Shown: positions 1 through 12,209 of the stretch, piece by piece
Numbering within the stretch: the first letter of the stretch is position 1
Layout: each line of letters starts with the position of its first letter
Assembly (NCBI GenBank): GCA_003439945.1
Contig: QVRM01005202.1
Coordinates: forward strand, 636,001 to 700,000
Origin: Dermanyssus gallinae
Lineage: Eukaryota; Arthropoda; Arachnida; Mesostigmata; Dermanyssidae
Direction: 5' to 3'
Length of the DNA: 64,000 nt
The notes under the pieces: model-generated
What the model saw: only the letters and a program-made list of their open reading frames with translations
What the model was told of the DNA's origin: nothing
Database searches by the model: none
Made by a program: the position numbers and the translations under genes

Positions 1-293
1 CAAAGGTAGAAGCGTTGTTACGCCCGATCAGGCCAAATTTCTCGTCTAACATAATCCAAATCGCACATGGCGCGCACACGGGATATCGCCAAGCAGAACC
101 GAACCAGCGAACAACGTCCGTCAACGCACAGAAAAGTATCCAATGAATACGTGGAGATGAGAATGCTTGTCAAGACTCATAGTGTCAAGACTTTTCGGCA
201 CAGCATAGCAGGCGTTGCCAAAATCCAATGGGAACACATTTTCCGTCGCGTGACACGTCGATCAACACCAGCACAATGATCACTGTTGAAATA

Positions 294-294
<1 letters not shown>

Positions 295-351
<57 letters not shown>
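295..351. repeat. (TA)n microsatellite
   Basis: Nearly pure TA dinucleotide array with one AA interruption near the middle. It is the first of more than 30 such arrays in this window. The Tyr/Ile-rich open frames across it are repeat translations, not genes. Confidence 0.97.
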
Positions 352-459
352 AGTGGACGTTGCACATAAGGTTAGTGGTTCCATCTCTATCGATATCTGC
401 GTACGTTTTTAATGATCTGGATCATCTCCTCCTCCATCGTGAGGTAGCGAGACTGTCAG

Positions 460-640
460 GTCGGCAAACGTGCAACAGCAGCACATCCAGCAACTGTTGC
501 TGCTGGAGTAGCTACAGTTGCACCGAAAGCTGCAGTCCGGCAACACCGAGTCCTATGGCGACAGTAGTACGCACTAAGCTAGTCAGAGAGGCTAGGCCAG
601 AGTCGCTGCTCGCAGTACGGTGCTGCGTGTCGCAATGATA
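460..640 (+). other. Low-complexity CAG/CTG-rich stretch, possible exon remnant
   Basis: This stretch holds CAG and CTG triplets and stays open in one forward frame to a TGA at 636-638. In that frame it reads as a Ser/Cys-rich peptide, and in another frame as an Ala/Thr-rich peptide. There is no recognisable domain and no clear splice-site pair. I list it only as a low-complexity stretch. Confidence 0.2.
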
Positions 641-756
641 CGAATAAAGCTACTGCTCTAGCTGGCACTGAACGACGTCGGCTAGCACTAAACTCTTTCT
701 CTGTCTCTCTCTGAGCGTGAGAGCAGACCTGCTTCTTCGTCCGACACGATAGCAGA

Positions 757-797
757 TGTGGCGATGGTAGTGGTGATGGTGGTGGTGGTGGTGGTGT
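757..797. repeat. (GTG)n / GAT-interrupted microsatellite
   Basis: Run of GTG/GGT triplets with a few GAT and TAG interruptions at its left end. Confidence 0.9.
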
Positions 798-908
798 ACA
801 ATCGCGCACCCTCGTCAGTGTGGTTGGTACGTGGTAAGCAGCCAGGCAGGCTGCATATACTGCAGATACACGCATACACGCAGAGAGCACGCTTGTGACA
901 CTATAGAT

Positions 909-987
909 TGTGGTTGTTGTTGTTATTGCTGTTGTTGTTGTTGTCATTGCTGCTGTTGTTGTTGTTCTTGTCGTCGTCGTCGTCGGG
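909..987. repeat. (GTT)n with GCT and GTC interruptions
   Basis: Imperfect GTT array that ends in five GTC units. The reverse strand reads (AAC)n/(GAC)n. The Val/Cys/Thr-rich frames here come from the repeat. Confidence 0.93.
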
Positions 988-1217
988 TGGGCGAGCAAGC
1001 CGTGGGCTCACCAGCCATCTAGCCAACTGCTATCTGTAGTCTGTCTCGGTCTATCGGCGGCACTCGCGGCTTCAGCGAGGCGCACGGTGAGGTTCAACCA
1101 ACGACGACGCTGAGGCGCAAAGGCGACAACGGTCCGTCGGACGGCACCTCGCGGTCGCGCCGATGAGAGGAAGAGGAAGACGGTGTTGTGGTACGCTGAT
1201 GAGAGCGCTGTTTCAAC

Positions 1218-1352
1218 ATCAGCAGCAGCAGAAACAGCAACAAGAGAAGCAACAACACGATCAGCAACAACAACAATAACAACAACACGATCAACAACAA
1301 TCTCGAAGGCGCCAGCAGCTGTAGCGGCGGCGGCGGCAGCGGCAGCAGCGTC
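1218..1352. repeat. CAG/CAA tract followed by GGC tract
   Basis: An AGC/AAC-rich tract (about 1220-1308) runs into a GCG/GCA run (about 1324-1351). In one forward frame (no ATG) it reads Ser/Asn-rich, then Gly/Ser-rich, and stays open beyond the repeat to about 1530. Another frame gives polyQ that stops at a TAA. A coding origin is possible, but no splice sites or conserved domain support it. Confidence 0.85.
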
Positions 1353-1747
1353 GTGGTGGCCACAACGAGGCCGCCATGGCCGTTGGCGATCGGGTGCCAC
1401 CCTCGGCCTTTCCTCTACCTGTATATCATCTTCATCTCCCTTTCTCCGTCTCCCTCTCTCGTACGCTCTTGCAAGCGCGCTTTTCTTTCTCGATCAACTC
1501 GATCTGTGCTTTTTCCGGCTCACTAGCCCAGACGACGTCTCGAACTCTCGGCGGCGCCGGCGCCGGTAGCGAACCTGGCGATCGTTGTCTGTCGCCGGCC
1601 AAGACCGACTTTCATCATGGGCGTTGCGCGATGACCGGCTTGACGCACGCGACGCCTGGATCATCGGCCCACGGCCCTCTTCTAGTTCGTCGGGTCGCGT
1701 CGTGTATTGTGACCTTCAAGCAGGATAGCAGATACAGCGACAACAGC

Positions 1748-1771
1748 CATACATACATACATACATACATG
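1748..1771. repeat. (CATA)n microsatellite
   Basis: About five tandem CATA units. Confidence 0.9.
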
Positions 1772-1965
1772 TGTACCTTTGTACCGAGTTCCGTTCGAAT
1801 CAGGGAAGCTAGTGCTGCTGCTACTGCAGCTGTACTAGTACAGCTGTTACAGCAAACAGTATGAGTTCTATCTATCTATCTGCTAATGCTACGCGTACAG
1901 ACCTCTCGCTAGCGCCGCAACTGTTGGCACATGTCACATGTAGAGCCCTATAGACAGACAACTGG

Positions 1966-2013
1966 AAAAAAGGACCTCGTCGATCTCGAAAAAAAAGACC
2001 TCGTCGATCGACG
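1966..2013. repeat. Short tandem duplication, period about 25 bp
   Basis: Two adjacent copies of a unit of the form A-tract followed by GACCTCGTCGATC. The second copy continues into a partial GATCGACG repeat. Confidence 0.8.
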
Positions 2014-2718
2014 CTCGACTTCACGAGTGTCGCAGAGAGATGTCCTCGCTGTCGGGCTCTAACATCGTCATCATCATCACCATCATATTGAGCAGAGAAG
2101 GGACGGCTAGAAGACGTGTCCTGCTTGTTTCGGCAGTACGCATGCAGCGACACTTGCGCGAAAGACGGCTTCTTTGGAGGCCCGAAAGCCGGAAGATGTT
2201 CGACATCGACCAGGACAAGAAGAGAAAACCTAGTGGTGGCGCTACAACCTACCACACGATGTGAGAGCGACCTCAGTTCATACACCTCAGTTCGTACACG
2301 CTGTACACACAGCGATCTCATGCGACCTATGCCCGACCAGACGCAACAGGCGGAAGAGGAAGAACAATACTATTTGACACAACAGTAACGACGACGACGA
2401 CGACAACAAGAACAACCTGGAACAACAGTAGAAAGAAGGTGCTAGAGTAGATGGCGATCAGGAACACGCAATCATTATAATTGTCGATCAAGTCTCACTG
2501 AAAAACCTCAGCCTCAGCCCCGAAACGGGCCTGCGAGAAACGAGACTATGCATCACGTGATGGTGCCGCGTTGTCTCGAAACGCGACATATTCTTCCAGC
2601 TATCGTTTAATTTCTTGTTTTTTCCTTTGTCGTCCGGCTTTCGGGTTGGTGTTTGGGCCGTTTTCTGAGCGTCCAACGTGTGTGGGCGAAACACTCCTCG
2701 TCATGACGACACCACCAT

Positions 2719-3016
<298 letters not shown>

Positions 3017-3357
3017 ACAACCGGCTAATAGAGACGCGGACAACCGGAGACACCTATCGAGCTGATTGCAAGATACGCACGCGGTTAGGTCTAGCACAGG
3101 TCAGGCAAGTCAATCGCAGTTCATCAGCAAACTCTACGTTCAACGAGTCAAACGTCGTTTCTCTCCGAAACGCAGCCGAGACGCAATACAAACGAAATAT
3201 TACGAACCGCCAGAGCTTGAACGAGGGAGATTATTCATGTTCTTCCCGCGGGTTGTAGAGGACCTGGCATATGGTCTCCTCGCCTAGCCTATTTGCAGCT
3301 TGCGCATAGAGATAGTGACCGAAGTAGTCATATTTTTCGTAACCGTAGTAATAGAAC

Positions 3358-3386
3358 TAGTTGTAGTAGTAGTAGTAGTAGTAGTT
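3358..3386. repeat. (TAG)n microsatellite
   Basis: About eight TAG/GTA units. The tail repeat of SINE family A is also (TAG)n, but I see no SINE body upstream of this one. Confidence 0.9.
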
Positions 3387-3587
3387 GTGGATGATGTTGC
3401 CTGCAACCCAATGTTGCAACAACCCGGCGCATCTGGTCAACCAATTAGTCAGGAAAGGTTTATGGATTCCGTCACCGTACTTAACACCTAACGTAGCCTT
3501 AAAGTCATCTTTGCACACTCCGTAGTAGGCGTGCACGTAGCGTCTATTATGGGAGAACTCATTTTTATCAGAGAAATATAGCTGCAC

Positions 3588-3591
<4 letters not shown>

Positions 3592-3620
<29 letters not shown>
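3592..3620. repeat. (TA)n microsatellite
   Basis: Pure TA array of about 14 units. Confidence 0.96.
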
Positions 3621-3626
<6 letters not shown>

Positions 3627-3960
3627 CTTCGTCCATGCTTGTCGATAGTCTATACGATCTAGCGGTGCACAGGGCCAGCGTGTGCGTTTCCTAAATACCG
3701 AGAGGCAGGAAGCATTGATAAACTATTGGGGTTTCGGGTCTCTGTTCAATGTTCAATAAAGTATACTCGAACTCGGCCGGACTACGCCACTGGGTCCTTC
3801 AACGTCAGTGATGTCTATACGACGAATCCAGCCTCTTGGCGTTGCTCTTATATATTCGTCCATTTTTGCCGGTTGCTCCGCTCGACTTTAATTCCCTGAC
3901 AATCGGCGTGCCACCGCACATCATGAGGAAGACTCCTCACCGCCTGAGTGATACACGGAG

Positions 3961-3986
3961 AATATATATAAATATATATAGTGATA

Positions 3987-4024
<38 letters not shown>
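3961..4024. repeat. (TA)n compound array
   Basis: A short imperfect TA stretch is followed, after a GTGATAG interruption, by about 18 pure TA units. Confidence 0.95.
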
Positions 4025-4026
<2 letters not shown>

Positions 4027-4216
4027 TACTCGCATTGAAGGAAGCTCATGAGGCAACACCTCGTTCGTCAGGTGAGCTGACACAGGCTAGGTAGCTACCT
4101 TTATTCAGGTAGCTTGATTGCTATTTTACAACTGCTACGGGACTTCGTTACACTTCCCATGTGTTTGATCTTACAAATGCGGCTGACATTGATCTCCTAC
4201 AACAGCTAGCCACTCG

Positions 4217-4376
4217 CATTGTTGTTGCTGTTGTTGTCCTCATAACCGCTGCTCCCGCAGCAACAGCAGTTGGCTTGCTGATTTTGTTGCTGCCGTCGTT
4301 GCTGCTGCTGATGTTGTTGCTGTTGTTGTTGTTGTTGCTGCTCCTGTTGTTGTTGTAGTTGTTGCTGCTATTGGTT
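4217..4376. repeat. GTT/GCT/CTG-rich tract
   Basis: Imperfect array of GTT and GCT triplets. The reverse strand is AAC/AGC-rich and reads Asn/Ser/Ala-rich. It ends in nearly pure GTT. Confidence 0.9.
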
Positions 4377-4379
4377 ATT

Positions 4380-5834
4380 GCCTGTGCCGCTTCTGCACAT
4401 CTTACCACCGTAGACAGCTCACTAATGCACTTTATTACGACAGCGTGGAGAACATGTCGACACCAAGGACAGGATTTGCCACCGGCCCTTAAGCACGAGA
4501 CACGTACTTGCCAACGTGGCGATCGGCACCGCGAGAGCCGCGTGCTGGTCACAGCTGTAGGAGTTGTTGTTCCCCTGGGGTTCCTTTTCCCCTTCGGCCC
4601 ACCGCCCAACCCTAGACTCGGGTGGTCGGCACGGCACGCAGCTCGCGCCACTAGTGAGCGCCTATAGCTTTACTTCTTGCGGAGGGAGGCGGCGTAGCAG
4701 CAGCAGCAGCAACAACAATAACCACAACTACGTGGACAACATTAGCAAGAGCACCGGCATACGACAAGGTCGATGGTACAGCTCGGGCTTGGCCAAGTTC
4801 CGCGGACGTACATACGGATGGTCAGGTCACTTTGCCACTGTAGCAGCAGCAGGAATAACAGCAGTGATCGTCCGGGAAGATGCTACACTACCCCACGTAC
4901 ATGTCTATCACCCCCGGCCGCCGCCGTTGCTGCCGTTGACGCTGCCGCTCCTACCGATTACCAAACTCTTTCCGAGCCGGCCAGGAAACCCCACAAAGAC
5001 AACAGACGGACTGCCAGATGCTGAAGCATGGTTGCAGTCGATAAAGGTGGCCCACCGACCGATCGACCAACTCACTCTTTCTGTTTTTATCTGAGATCGA
5101 GCCAAACAGAGTTGGGACTAGAAGTAGAGCTAGAATGTGACATTTGAGACAAAGGACGCGAAAAGGGGTTTAACCATTCCGCAGGTACAGTTGAAGAGTA
5201 TAACATAAGCTTATAGTGCGCCAGCCAGCCCAGCGCGACTGTTTACGAGATTGTGCCCTTATCGGGTCAGTACTCGATAGCCCATCCGGAAGGTTAATTT
5301 TGTCTCAAAGTTAAGAGAGGCCAAGTAGAACTGCGACAGTTCTCTGATCCAACATCTCTTCAGAATACTGCACCGGCCATCGCGTTATAGACGATTGAAG
5401 TTATACGCTCGAATGCACTTTGTGTCCTCTTCCGGCCAGGGCAAAGATGAGGTGTACAATAAGTAGCTCCAGATCACAGTTGCCGTATTCTATGGAAGTT
5501 TGGAAAGCTCGTGTTTAAGCTAAATCTATCACGACACAGTAAATCTGAATAGGTCGCTCGTCACAAGCATACATAGTAAAAACACCTCTCTCCTTATCAA
5601 CATTGTCTACATTTGCTCCGCTACTGTCTCAGAAAACTTACGGATTAAAATAACCAATTGAAAATCCTGCTAATAATACACAACTATATACATTATTTTT
5701 TTCCGTATATTCGGATATGTAGACCAATGTTTTTCCTCTCATATATGTATAGTCGCAGCGCATAGCCGATAGCTGTAGTATGCAAAACTCCTCATACCAT
5801 TTACTGCAATTCGACGCAAATTATACCCTAATAT
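4380..5834. other. Unique sequence, no gene recognised
   Basis: Part of this stretch (about 4440-5040) is GC-richer, with an Asn/Ser triplet patch near 4697-4730. A 176-codon forward frame begins at 4564 but has no recognisable domain. From about 5100 the DNA turns AT-rich. I see no RNA gene or mobile element here. Confidence 0.5.
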
Positions 5835-5835
5835 T

Positions 5836-5836
5836 T

Positions 5837-5869
<33 letters not shown>

Positions 5870-5877
5870 CTCTCTCA
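5836..5877. repeat. (CT)n / T-tract
   Basis: Polypyrimidine array: about 15 CT units, a run of T, then three more CT units. Confidence 0.95.
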
Positions 5878-6091
5878 AAATGCCACTCAAACAAGCATTT
5901 CTCAAGCGTACTTCATTTCACAAGGTATTAGGGAAGTAGATGATGCATATGCATATATTTTTGTTTATGAGACCGTCTTCTCCGGACGTCAAATTTATTT
6001 AAATTAAATAATTCCCCGTTAAGCTTAAGTTTTCCTTAATTACACATTTTCAACGATTGTAATAATTGAGGGCATTTTGCAGAAGAGGCCC

Positions 6092-6123
<32 letters not shown>
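6092..6123. repeat. (TA)n microsatellite
   Basis: Pure TA array of about 16 units. Confidence 0.96.
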
Positions 6124-6127
<4 letters not shown>

Positions 6128-6592
6128 CGTTTATTTGAACTAATAACACTTAATACAGATTTTATCAAATATATTTTGCTTTGCAAGATGGAACCCATTA
6201 GGCGAAAGAATAATTAAACGAGGTCTGACGGCCGCCGAGCGGTAAGCAATTTACTTGGCCTACCGTGCTGGCTCTAATATTTGACCTAAATATATATATA
6301 TGCAAAGCATATGAAATCACGAGACCGATCAATGTAAAAATAGGAAAAAAATGCACTAGTTTGGCTCCCCGAACGAGCAATTCGCTCGTAAACTCGCTAG
6401 CTCATACGAACTTCATTAAAAATGCTATATGCTTCTGTCTAGCGGGTTACATAATTGTTCAACACGAAAATCCATTAACTTGTTGTTGTTGACTTAGTGG
6501 CCTTCGACGTTAGCATAGCAGCACAATCGGCTGGCTGATCGCTGGGCTCGCACCGCCATACAACACGCCAGCTTAGGCCGTTGTAGAGCGAT

Positions 6593-7099
6593 ATGAGCCG
6601 AAACAAAACCCGGTCGTCGTACACAACGTATTTGACGCCGAGTGTTTTGCGAGCGGCTAGAGGCTGGCTGCTAGGTCGCCTGCCGTCACACTGTTCGCTG
6701 TCAATGTGTGTGCCGCAGCCATGCGCCCTGACCTTTGACGTTGTAACATATGCAAAACGACAAGTGACCCCCCCGTGTCGAGCATACGTCCTGCTACATC
6801 TCATCCTGACGATGACGACGACGACGACGATGATCATGACGAGTGTACGTGCAATCCATGTACATAGATCCCCCGTCGTCCTCTCTGTGTCTTCTCCCTG
6901 CCTCCCTACCTCCCTCCCTGATCTCCTTCACAGCACTAAGTACCGTTCCCGACAGACACAACGCCGATCCAAATTTGGTTTCTACTCACGCTTCGCTTCT
7001 GAAGTTCTCCATTCCCCCGCCCTATTCCCCGCTGCTGCTTCAGACGGGGTAGCAAAAATGGTGGTCATTCTCGCCGGAGCCCATGGCGATCGTATGTGA
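6593..7099 (+). other. 168-codon open frame, unrecognised
   Basis: ATG-initiated frame that includes a Thr/Met-rich patch from GAC/GAT triplets (about 6809-6842). There is no recognisable domain, signal peptide or splice context. The frame is of a length that chance and repeat content can produce in this window. Probably not a gene. Confidence 0.12.
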
Positions 7100-7189
7100 C
7101 CCTGAGGGACACGCAGTGGGGCTATAGTATCTAAGTCGTAATAGTTATCCTCACAGTTTTGCATTAGATGGGTGTGAGAGTTTATGAAG

Positions 7190-7215
7190 CAGAGAGAGAG
7201 AGAGAGAGAGAGAGA
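7190..7215. repeat. (GA)n microsatellite
   Basis: About 13 GA units. Confidence 0.95.
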
Positions 7216-7516
7216 AAGGCAAAGCGAAAGCCAAAAAGACGAGCAGCGTCCAAGAACAAGAACATGCCTCCAGGGTCTCCTTTACAGAAACGACGAAATG
7301 GCGCTCATTGGGGGTTAGAGAGAAATAGCCCGTGAAACAGAGAAGAGGTCGGAAAACTGGAAAAACCTTGAAGATGCTCTACTTGCGTGTGCTACCATGC
7401 TGGTCATTGCGGTATGCCATGACAAGGGCCCGTTTTCGACACGCCCGTAACTACTAGCATAGTAGGCGCTAATGACAACAACGCCGAGGACGGTCGAGAA
7501 CCACAACATGAACAAC

Positions 7517-7570
7517 TTTTAGTCCATATCTATTCAGTCCATATCTATTTATCTTTTAGTCCATATACAT
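7517..7570. repeat. Short tandem repeat of an AGTCCATAT unit
   Basis: Three spaced copies of TTTAGTCCATAT or CAGTCCATAT, each followed by CTATT or a variant. This is a decayed minisatellite. Confidence 0.75.
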
Positions 7571-8665
7571 TCTATAAAGACATCAAAAAACATTACAACA
7601 AATGGATGAACAAGTAAAAAAAAAATTATTTACTATTATGAATTACTTTTTTTTCGTACGGGCAAGTCGTGTGTAGGCAGTACGATTACAAAAAAAGTTA
7701 CCAAAGCTCAGTCCATTTTATTAGGAGTGCCTAGAAAACACAGATATCAAGCATAAGGTAAATGAGGTTGAAGTCTATTTTGCTCATGTTATCATTGTGC
7801 TCGTCGCCTTCAGTTTCAGTGTTAACGTTATCTTTTTATGATGAGTGACAAGTTTATTTATGATGAGTTTATATAATTTGGCAGCAACCAGCAGCCCTAA
7901 TCAGCAGTTTTTCTCTTATGTATTTCTACCTTTTTGAGTAGCTTAAGAACAACAGATTTGTTAGGTTCCCATCATTATTCCTACAGCCTTTTTTGAATGC
8001 ATTCCATTAATACATTTCTTGGAGTCAGCCATCCCCTTTCCCCAATTGTCGCTGCAAGCTGTAATTTTAACACGTGAAGACTTTTTACCTCATTCATCGG
8101 TTGCATCGTTTAAGCTATACGCCACAACGCCAACCATCGGAGGCTCATTAGCGTTTAAATAAAAGATCCTCGACGTTTCCTATAGCACCACACGTGCGTA
8201 TCAATTCGGCGCTCACTCATACTTGCGTTTGGAACATTGTAGATGACTACGTTGTTCACCGGCACCTATTGCTTGGCAATAGCAATACACACTGCACTTA
8301 CTTCTTTATAATTAGTAAGCGGTGCGGTTGTGTAGCAAAGACGACCCACTCCTATGTGCAGTCGACACCTGGTTACCTCCTCGAGTTGTAGTTCCTCTTC
8401 CGTTACTTGGTGTAGTATGACCTTAACGACCAACGGCATGGTTCTCATAACACTCATTAGGAAAATTCCTACCAGCCGTGTGCCAGTCCGCACTCAACAT
8501 CCATCCGCCGAAGGAATCCCAGGCCGGCGCCTCTTCGCTTACACACGGCAGTGGCGGCCAATCTCATGGAGCTCACTCTACTCCACGCACCGTCGAATAT
8601 ACTTATATGTTGGTTTTGTTAAAACACAAACAGCTAATTAGCTAGCCACTGCTGCTACATACTGT
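7571..8665. other. AT-rich unique sequence, nothing recognised
   Basis: No long open frame, RNA gene or element is visible. An imperfect A-tract/T-tract inverted repeat lies at about 7614-7655, and a direct repeat of TTTATGATGAGT at about 7835-7868. Confidence 0.5.
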
Positions 8666-8666
8666 G

Positions 8667-8735
8667 TTTCTTTGCTTTCAAAAAACCGCGTTCTTTACTT
8701 TCAAAAAGCCGCTTTCTTTACTTTCAAAAAGCCGC
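8667..8735. repeat. Three-copy tandem repeat, period 22-23 bp
   Basis: Three consecutive units of the form TTCTTTACTTTCAAAAAGCC. The first is diverged (GCTTTC, AAAACCGCG); the second and third are nearly identical. Confidence 0.9.
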
Positions 8736-9370
8736 TGCCAACATCGACGACCGGTAAGTTGTCATTCACGACAACGCCGCTACTGTCTCGATTGAGCAAA
8801 CACCAACTAGGTCGACCGGGATCGACTTGGTTAGTCGACGGGATTACGAATACAATGCTTCCGATTGCACTCTCGTTACCCTTAATCACGGGAATTAGTC
8901 AGACACACGCTGCACACGATGATGGTTAAGCGTTGTCATCGTCGGCGACGACGTCTTTGTACAGGGCTGACGTTGAGAGCCAAGGCATTCATCGCGCCGC
9001 CTAGCGTCAAACAAAGCGGACTCTGTATAGTCAGGTAGTCAAGTAGTAATCAATAGAGCCAGTCGTCTTTGAGTTGGCGCCCGCGGTTTCCAACCAATTT
9101 GTGAGGACATTGGGTGTTAGGGGTATTAAAAAAGAAATCGAAAACACAAACTTAGCGAAAAGACTCGTCCATACACGGGTTTAGTTTAAAAAAAAAAAAA
9201 CAAATAGACAGCAAAGAGATCAACCGAGGGATAGATTAAGAAAACATGACTCACGTTTTGTATTCAACATAAGCGTATCGTAAGGTTGTCGGTAGTTGTG
9301 TCACGATGTCCAGCCTTCTGGGATAACAATAACCGCCACAAGTATATATAACAACGACAAAAACAACTTT
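8736..9370. other. Unique sequence, nothing recognised
   Basis: Contains a 12-base A run near 9189 and otherwise non-repetitive DNA with no supported gene. Confidence 0.45.
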
Positions 9371-9371
9371 A

Positions 9372-9475
9372 GGCAGACCAACGTCAATAATAACAACAAC
9401 ACAATCGGCGAAAGTAGCAGTAATAGCTACGACAAGGACACCAACAACAACAAAAACAACGGCGACGACGACAAT
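9372..9475. repeat. AAC-rich low-complexity tract
   Basis: Imperfect AAC/AAT triplets with GAC interruptions, reading Asn-rich on the plus strand. A short CT array follows at about 9502-9527. Confidence 0.8.
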
Positions 9476-9660
9476 TTATTCTAAATCTAACACTTATGCT
9501 ACTTCTCTCTCTCTCTCTTTCTCTCTGGCTGACTGTTGGCGGTCCTTGGCTTAGGCTAACTTGGCTATACTTTCCACCAGATAGATTCCCACTGTATAAG
9601 TCGCTAGCAGAACGAAACATTGCAAATCAACATTGCAGTAGTATATCAGAAGCCGCAGTA

Positions 9661-9705
9661 GTAGAGCAGCAACATCAACAGCAACAACAACAACAGCAAA
9701 AGTAA
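9661..9705. repeat. CAA/CAG tract
   Basis: Short polyQ-like triplet tract ending at a TAA. Confidence 0.85.
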
Positions 9706-9856
9706 CAACAACTTTGACAATAACAACAATGGGTAGCAGACTCTGTACTTCGAACGAAATTCCTCGTATAGCGGCTGACGGCGGTCGGTCGAATGGCGTC
9801 GTTACGGCTAATCGTTTACGTTACGAACGACCGGCAGTTAAACTCCGGTCGTCCAG

Positions 9857-9957
9857 AAGCAGCAGCAGCAGTAGCAGCAGGCTAAATGACGCCAACATGA
9901 CGAAGAATGAGAAGAAGAAGAAGAAGAAGAAGAAGAAGAAGGAAAAGAAGAAAAAGC
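9857..9957. repeat. CAG patch followed by (GAA)n array
   Basis: An AGC patch (about 9857-9881) lies upstream of about 13 GAA/GAAG units (about 9907-9956). The polyLys frame across the array is a repeat translation. Confidence 0.92.
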
Positions 9958-10239
9958 CCCGAGAGTCCCCGTATGTAGATGGACTCTCGCCTCCCCCTCC
10001 CTAGCCGTCGACGCTGGCTCTAGCGCTTCAGCGAGGAAATAAATCTCATTCGCTCACTCCTGGGCCATGGGTAGAGGGCACGACGAGCAACAGCAACAGT
10101 TTCGGCCTACCAAGCCACCCCCGATTCGTTGTCGTCGTCGTCGTCGCCGCCTCACTCGCTGGTTTACTGGCTTTACACAACCTCACGCCTCCGGAAGACG
10201 GATGGCCGGGGGGCTAACGACCCCCTCCGTCTACTAGCG

Positions 10240-10415
10240 CTCGCAGCGGCGGCGACAACAACGACGATGACGCCCACCGCAACAATGACGACAGCAGCAA
10301 CAGCGACAACAACAACAACTTTAACGACAAGATCAACACGAACAACAACAACTCTGAGGACAACAACATGAACAAAGACAACAACAACCACAACTTTGAG
10401 AACGACAACATCAAC
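10240..10415. repeat. CAA/ACG-rich low-complexity tract
   Basis: Imperfect ACA/ACG/AAC triplets that read Thr-rich on the plus strand and Val/Leu-rich on the minus strand. Not a gene. Confidence 0.85.
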
Positions 10416-10479
10416 AGGGACACCAGCACTATTGCCAGTGCTGTCTGCGCTTGATGGGGCCGAGTGGGTAATTGCTGTC

Positions 10480-11985
10480 AACCGATGTGAAAACTAGGGA
10501 AAAATAAGAAGGGCAGGCTTCAAATCTATATCCGCCATCCAACACTTACTCTCCACACCTCTTCTCAGGTGCTTAGACAGGACCTACACAACTCTGTTGA
10601 AGAGCCCCAGAGGGGTACGAGAAAAAGGAGGGGGTAGAGGAAAGGAGGAGGAGGAAAATGAAGTGGAATAGCCGACACACAAGGCGGAGATGGAAGAGAC
10701 AGGCAGAGTACGGCCGTTATAACCAAACATTTAGGTGGGGTACTGACTCACCCCAGCTCAGTTTAGTCCATGCCGTCACTTCGTCGGCTGGCCCGTCCAT
10801 CAGGGCTGCACTTCACGGCTTCCGGTACTCGAACAGAGGTGTTGCTGGACAACAACGACTACAGTCCAAGCAGTAGAAGGAGCGGCTCTTCTGACACTGT
10901 ACCGTAGTGTGGCGCAAATATTAGTAATAATAATAGCATATGGGGTTGTTTCGCGCGAGCCGATAAGGATAAACTGTCATGGGTTGTCGTTACGTTACGA
11001 GGCGGACGTTATACATCACGCTTATTATATGGCCACCAGTAGTCGACGTACGGAAGGTGATAGTGATGGTGTTAGCTTCAACGCCAATATGTATACCCCA
11101 GTGTGCGGTATCATGCCGGAAAAAGGCCTACACTGCTCATAGCCATATGACACAGAAGCATAAGGGGATGGTAAGTAGCGGAATTCGAATAGGCTATAAG
11201 CTATGATGCCCCCTCACATGCTTGCATTAAGCTACAATGGGTCAGAGAGAAAACATAAAAAAAAACGTGATAAACGTGATATAAAGCAGACAGCGAAGAA
11301 AATATCGCGAAAAATCGAGATATAAGTAACTGCCAGAGAGAGAGAGAGAAGAAAAGGGCTTACGGTGCGGCTATAATAGACATTAAAAAATTGCGAAGTG
11401 TTGTTCCGAGATGAGCACGGTAACACTGTAAGCCCCGTACGAAGGCCTCCGCCCTCCTTGACGTAATAAAACGCACATGTATACAGTTGGATGTAAATGA
11501 AGTAGCACGGCGACTCACCTGATTAATGCCACGTCAATTGTCTAAGATCCTCATACGTCATTTCGTACGTAAAGCAAACGCATAGAGGGCTGTGTTTAAG
11601 TTCAACTTGTTGGCCATCACATTCGCTAATATTTGTACGTTACACGCAAAGCAGCAATATTGCGGTTGTTACCAGCTCAAACAACCGTAGAGGCGCGTGC
11701 TATGGGCGTGCCATGATGACATAATACAGGTAAGAATAGCGACGACGACGATGACAAACATCAAAACCAAGACGACGGTAACAAAGGCGACAATGACGCT
11801 GACGGCGCAGGTCAGCGTCATTTTCGACACTGTTCTCTTTTAGATCTCCACACCCACAACACTTAGCTGTTATTGTTTACAGCTTATAATAACCTGCCGT
11901 TGCCAATAAATAGTGTTTGCACTCGGTTTAATGTTGGCATTAGGCGTATCATCAAATTCGAGATTGGGTGGTTATCAAGCAGGCC
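10480..11985. other. Unique sequence, nothing recognised
   Basis: A purine-rich patch lies near 10619-10660 and a short GA array at about 11333-11352. No frame above 80 codons and no element is visible. Confidence 0.45.
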
Positions 11986-11988
11986 AAC

Positions 11989-12003
11989 GGGGGGGGGGGG
12001 GGG
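11989..12003. repeat. (G)15 homopolymer
   Basis: A run of about 15 G, the longest G run in the window. Runs of this kind are prone to length error in assemblies. Confidence 0.93.
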
Positions 12004-12118
12004 CAAAGGAATAATCGGGATCACTCTGGCTGGACACAATGTAGGGCACCCGACAAGCGGCATAATCCGCCTGCCAAAAGGTTGTCACTTACCACTGGCG
12101 CAAACAACATGTGCATCT

Positions 12119-12206
12119 GCAACAACAACGACAACGACAACAACAACAACAACGTAAACGATAACAACAACAACAACGTAAACGATAACAACAAGAACAA
12201 CAACTA
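12119..12206. repeat. AAC tract with a 24-bp minisatellite
   Basis: AAC triplets carrying two copies of a GTAAACGATAACAACAACAA-type unit at a 24-bp period. Confidence 0.92.
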
Positions 12207-12209
12207 GAC

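Noticed and set aside
3358..3386. (TAG)n array as a tail of another SINE-A copy
   Set aside because: The sequence upstream does not align with the SINE-A 3' end.
6210..6285. tRNA-like GCCGAGCGGTAAG followed by GGCTCTAATATTTGACC
   Set aside because: The B-box does not match the consensus and no cloverleaf or alignment with SINE families A or B could be made.
11989..12003. G15 run as a G-quadruplex
   Set aside because: A single run cannot be assigned a specific fold or role from sequence alone, and homopolymer length is error-prone.
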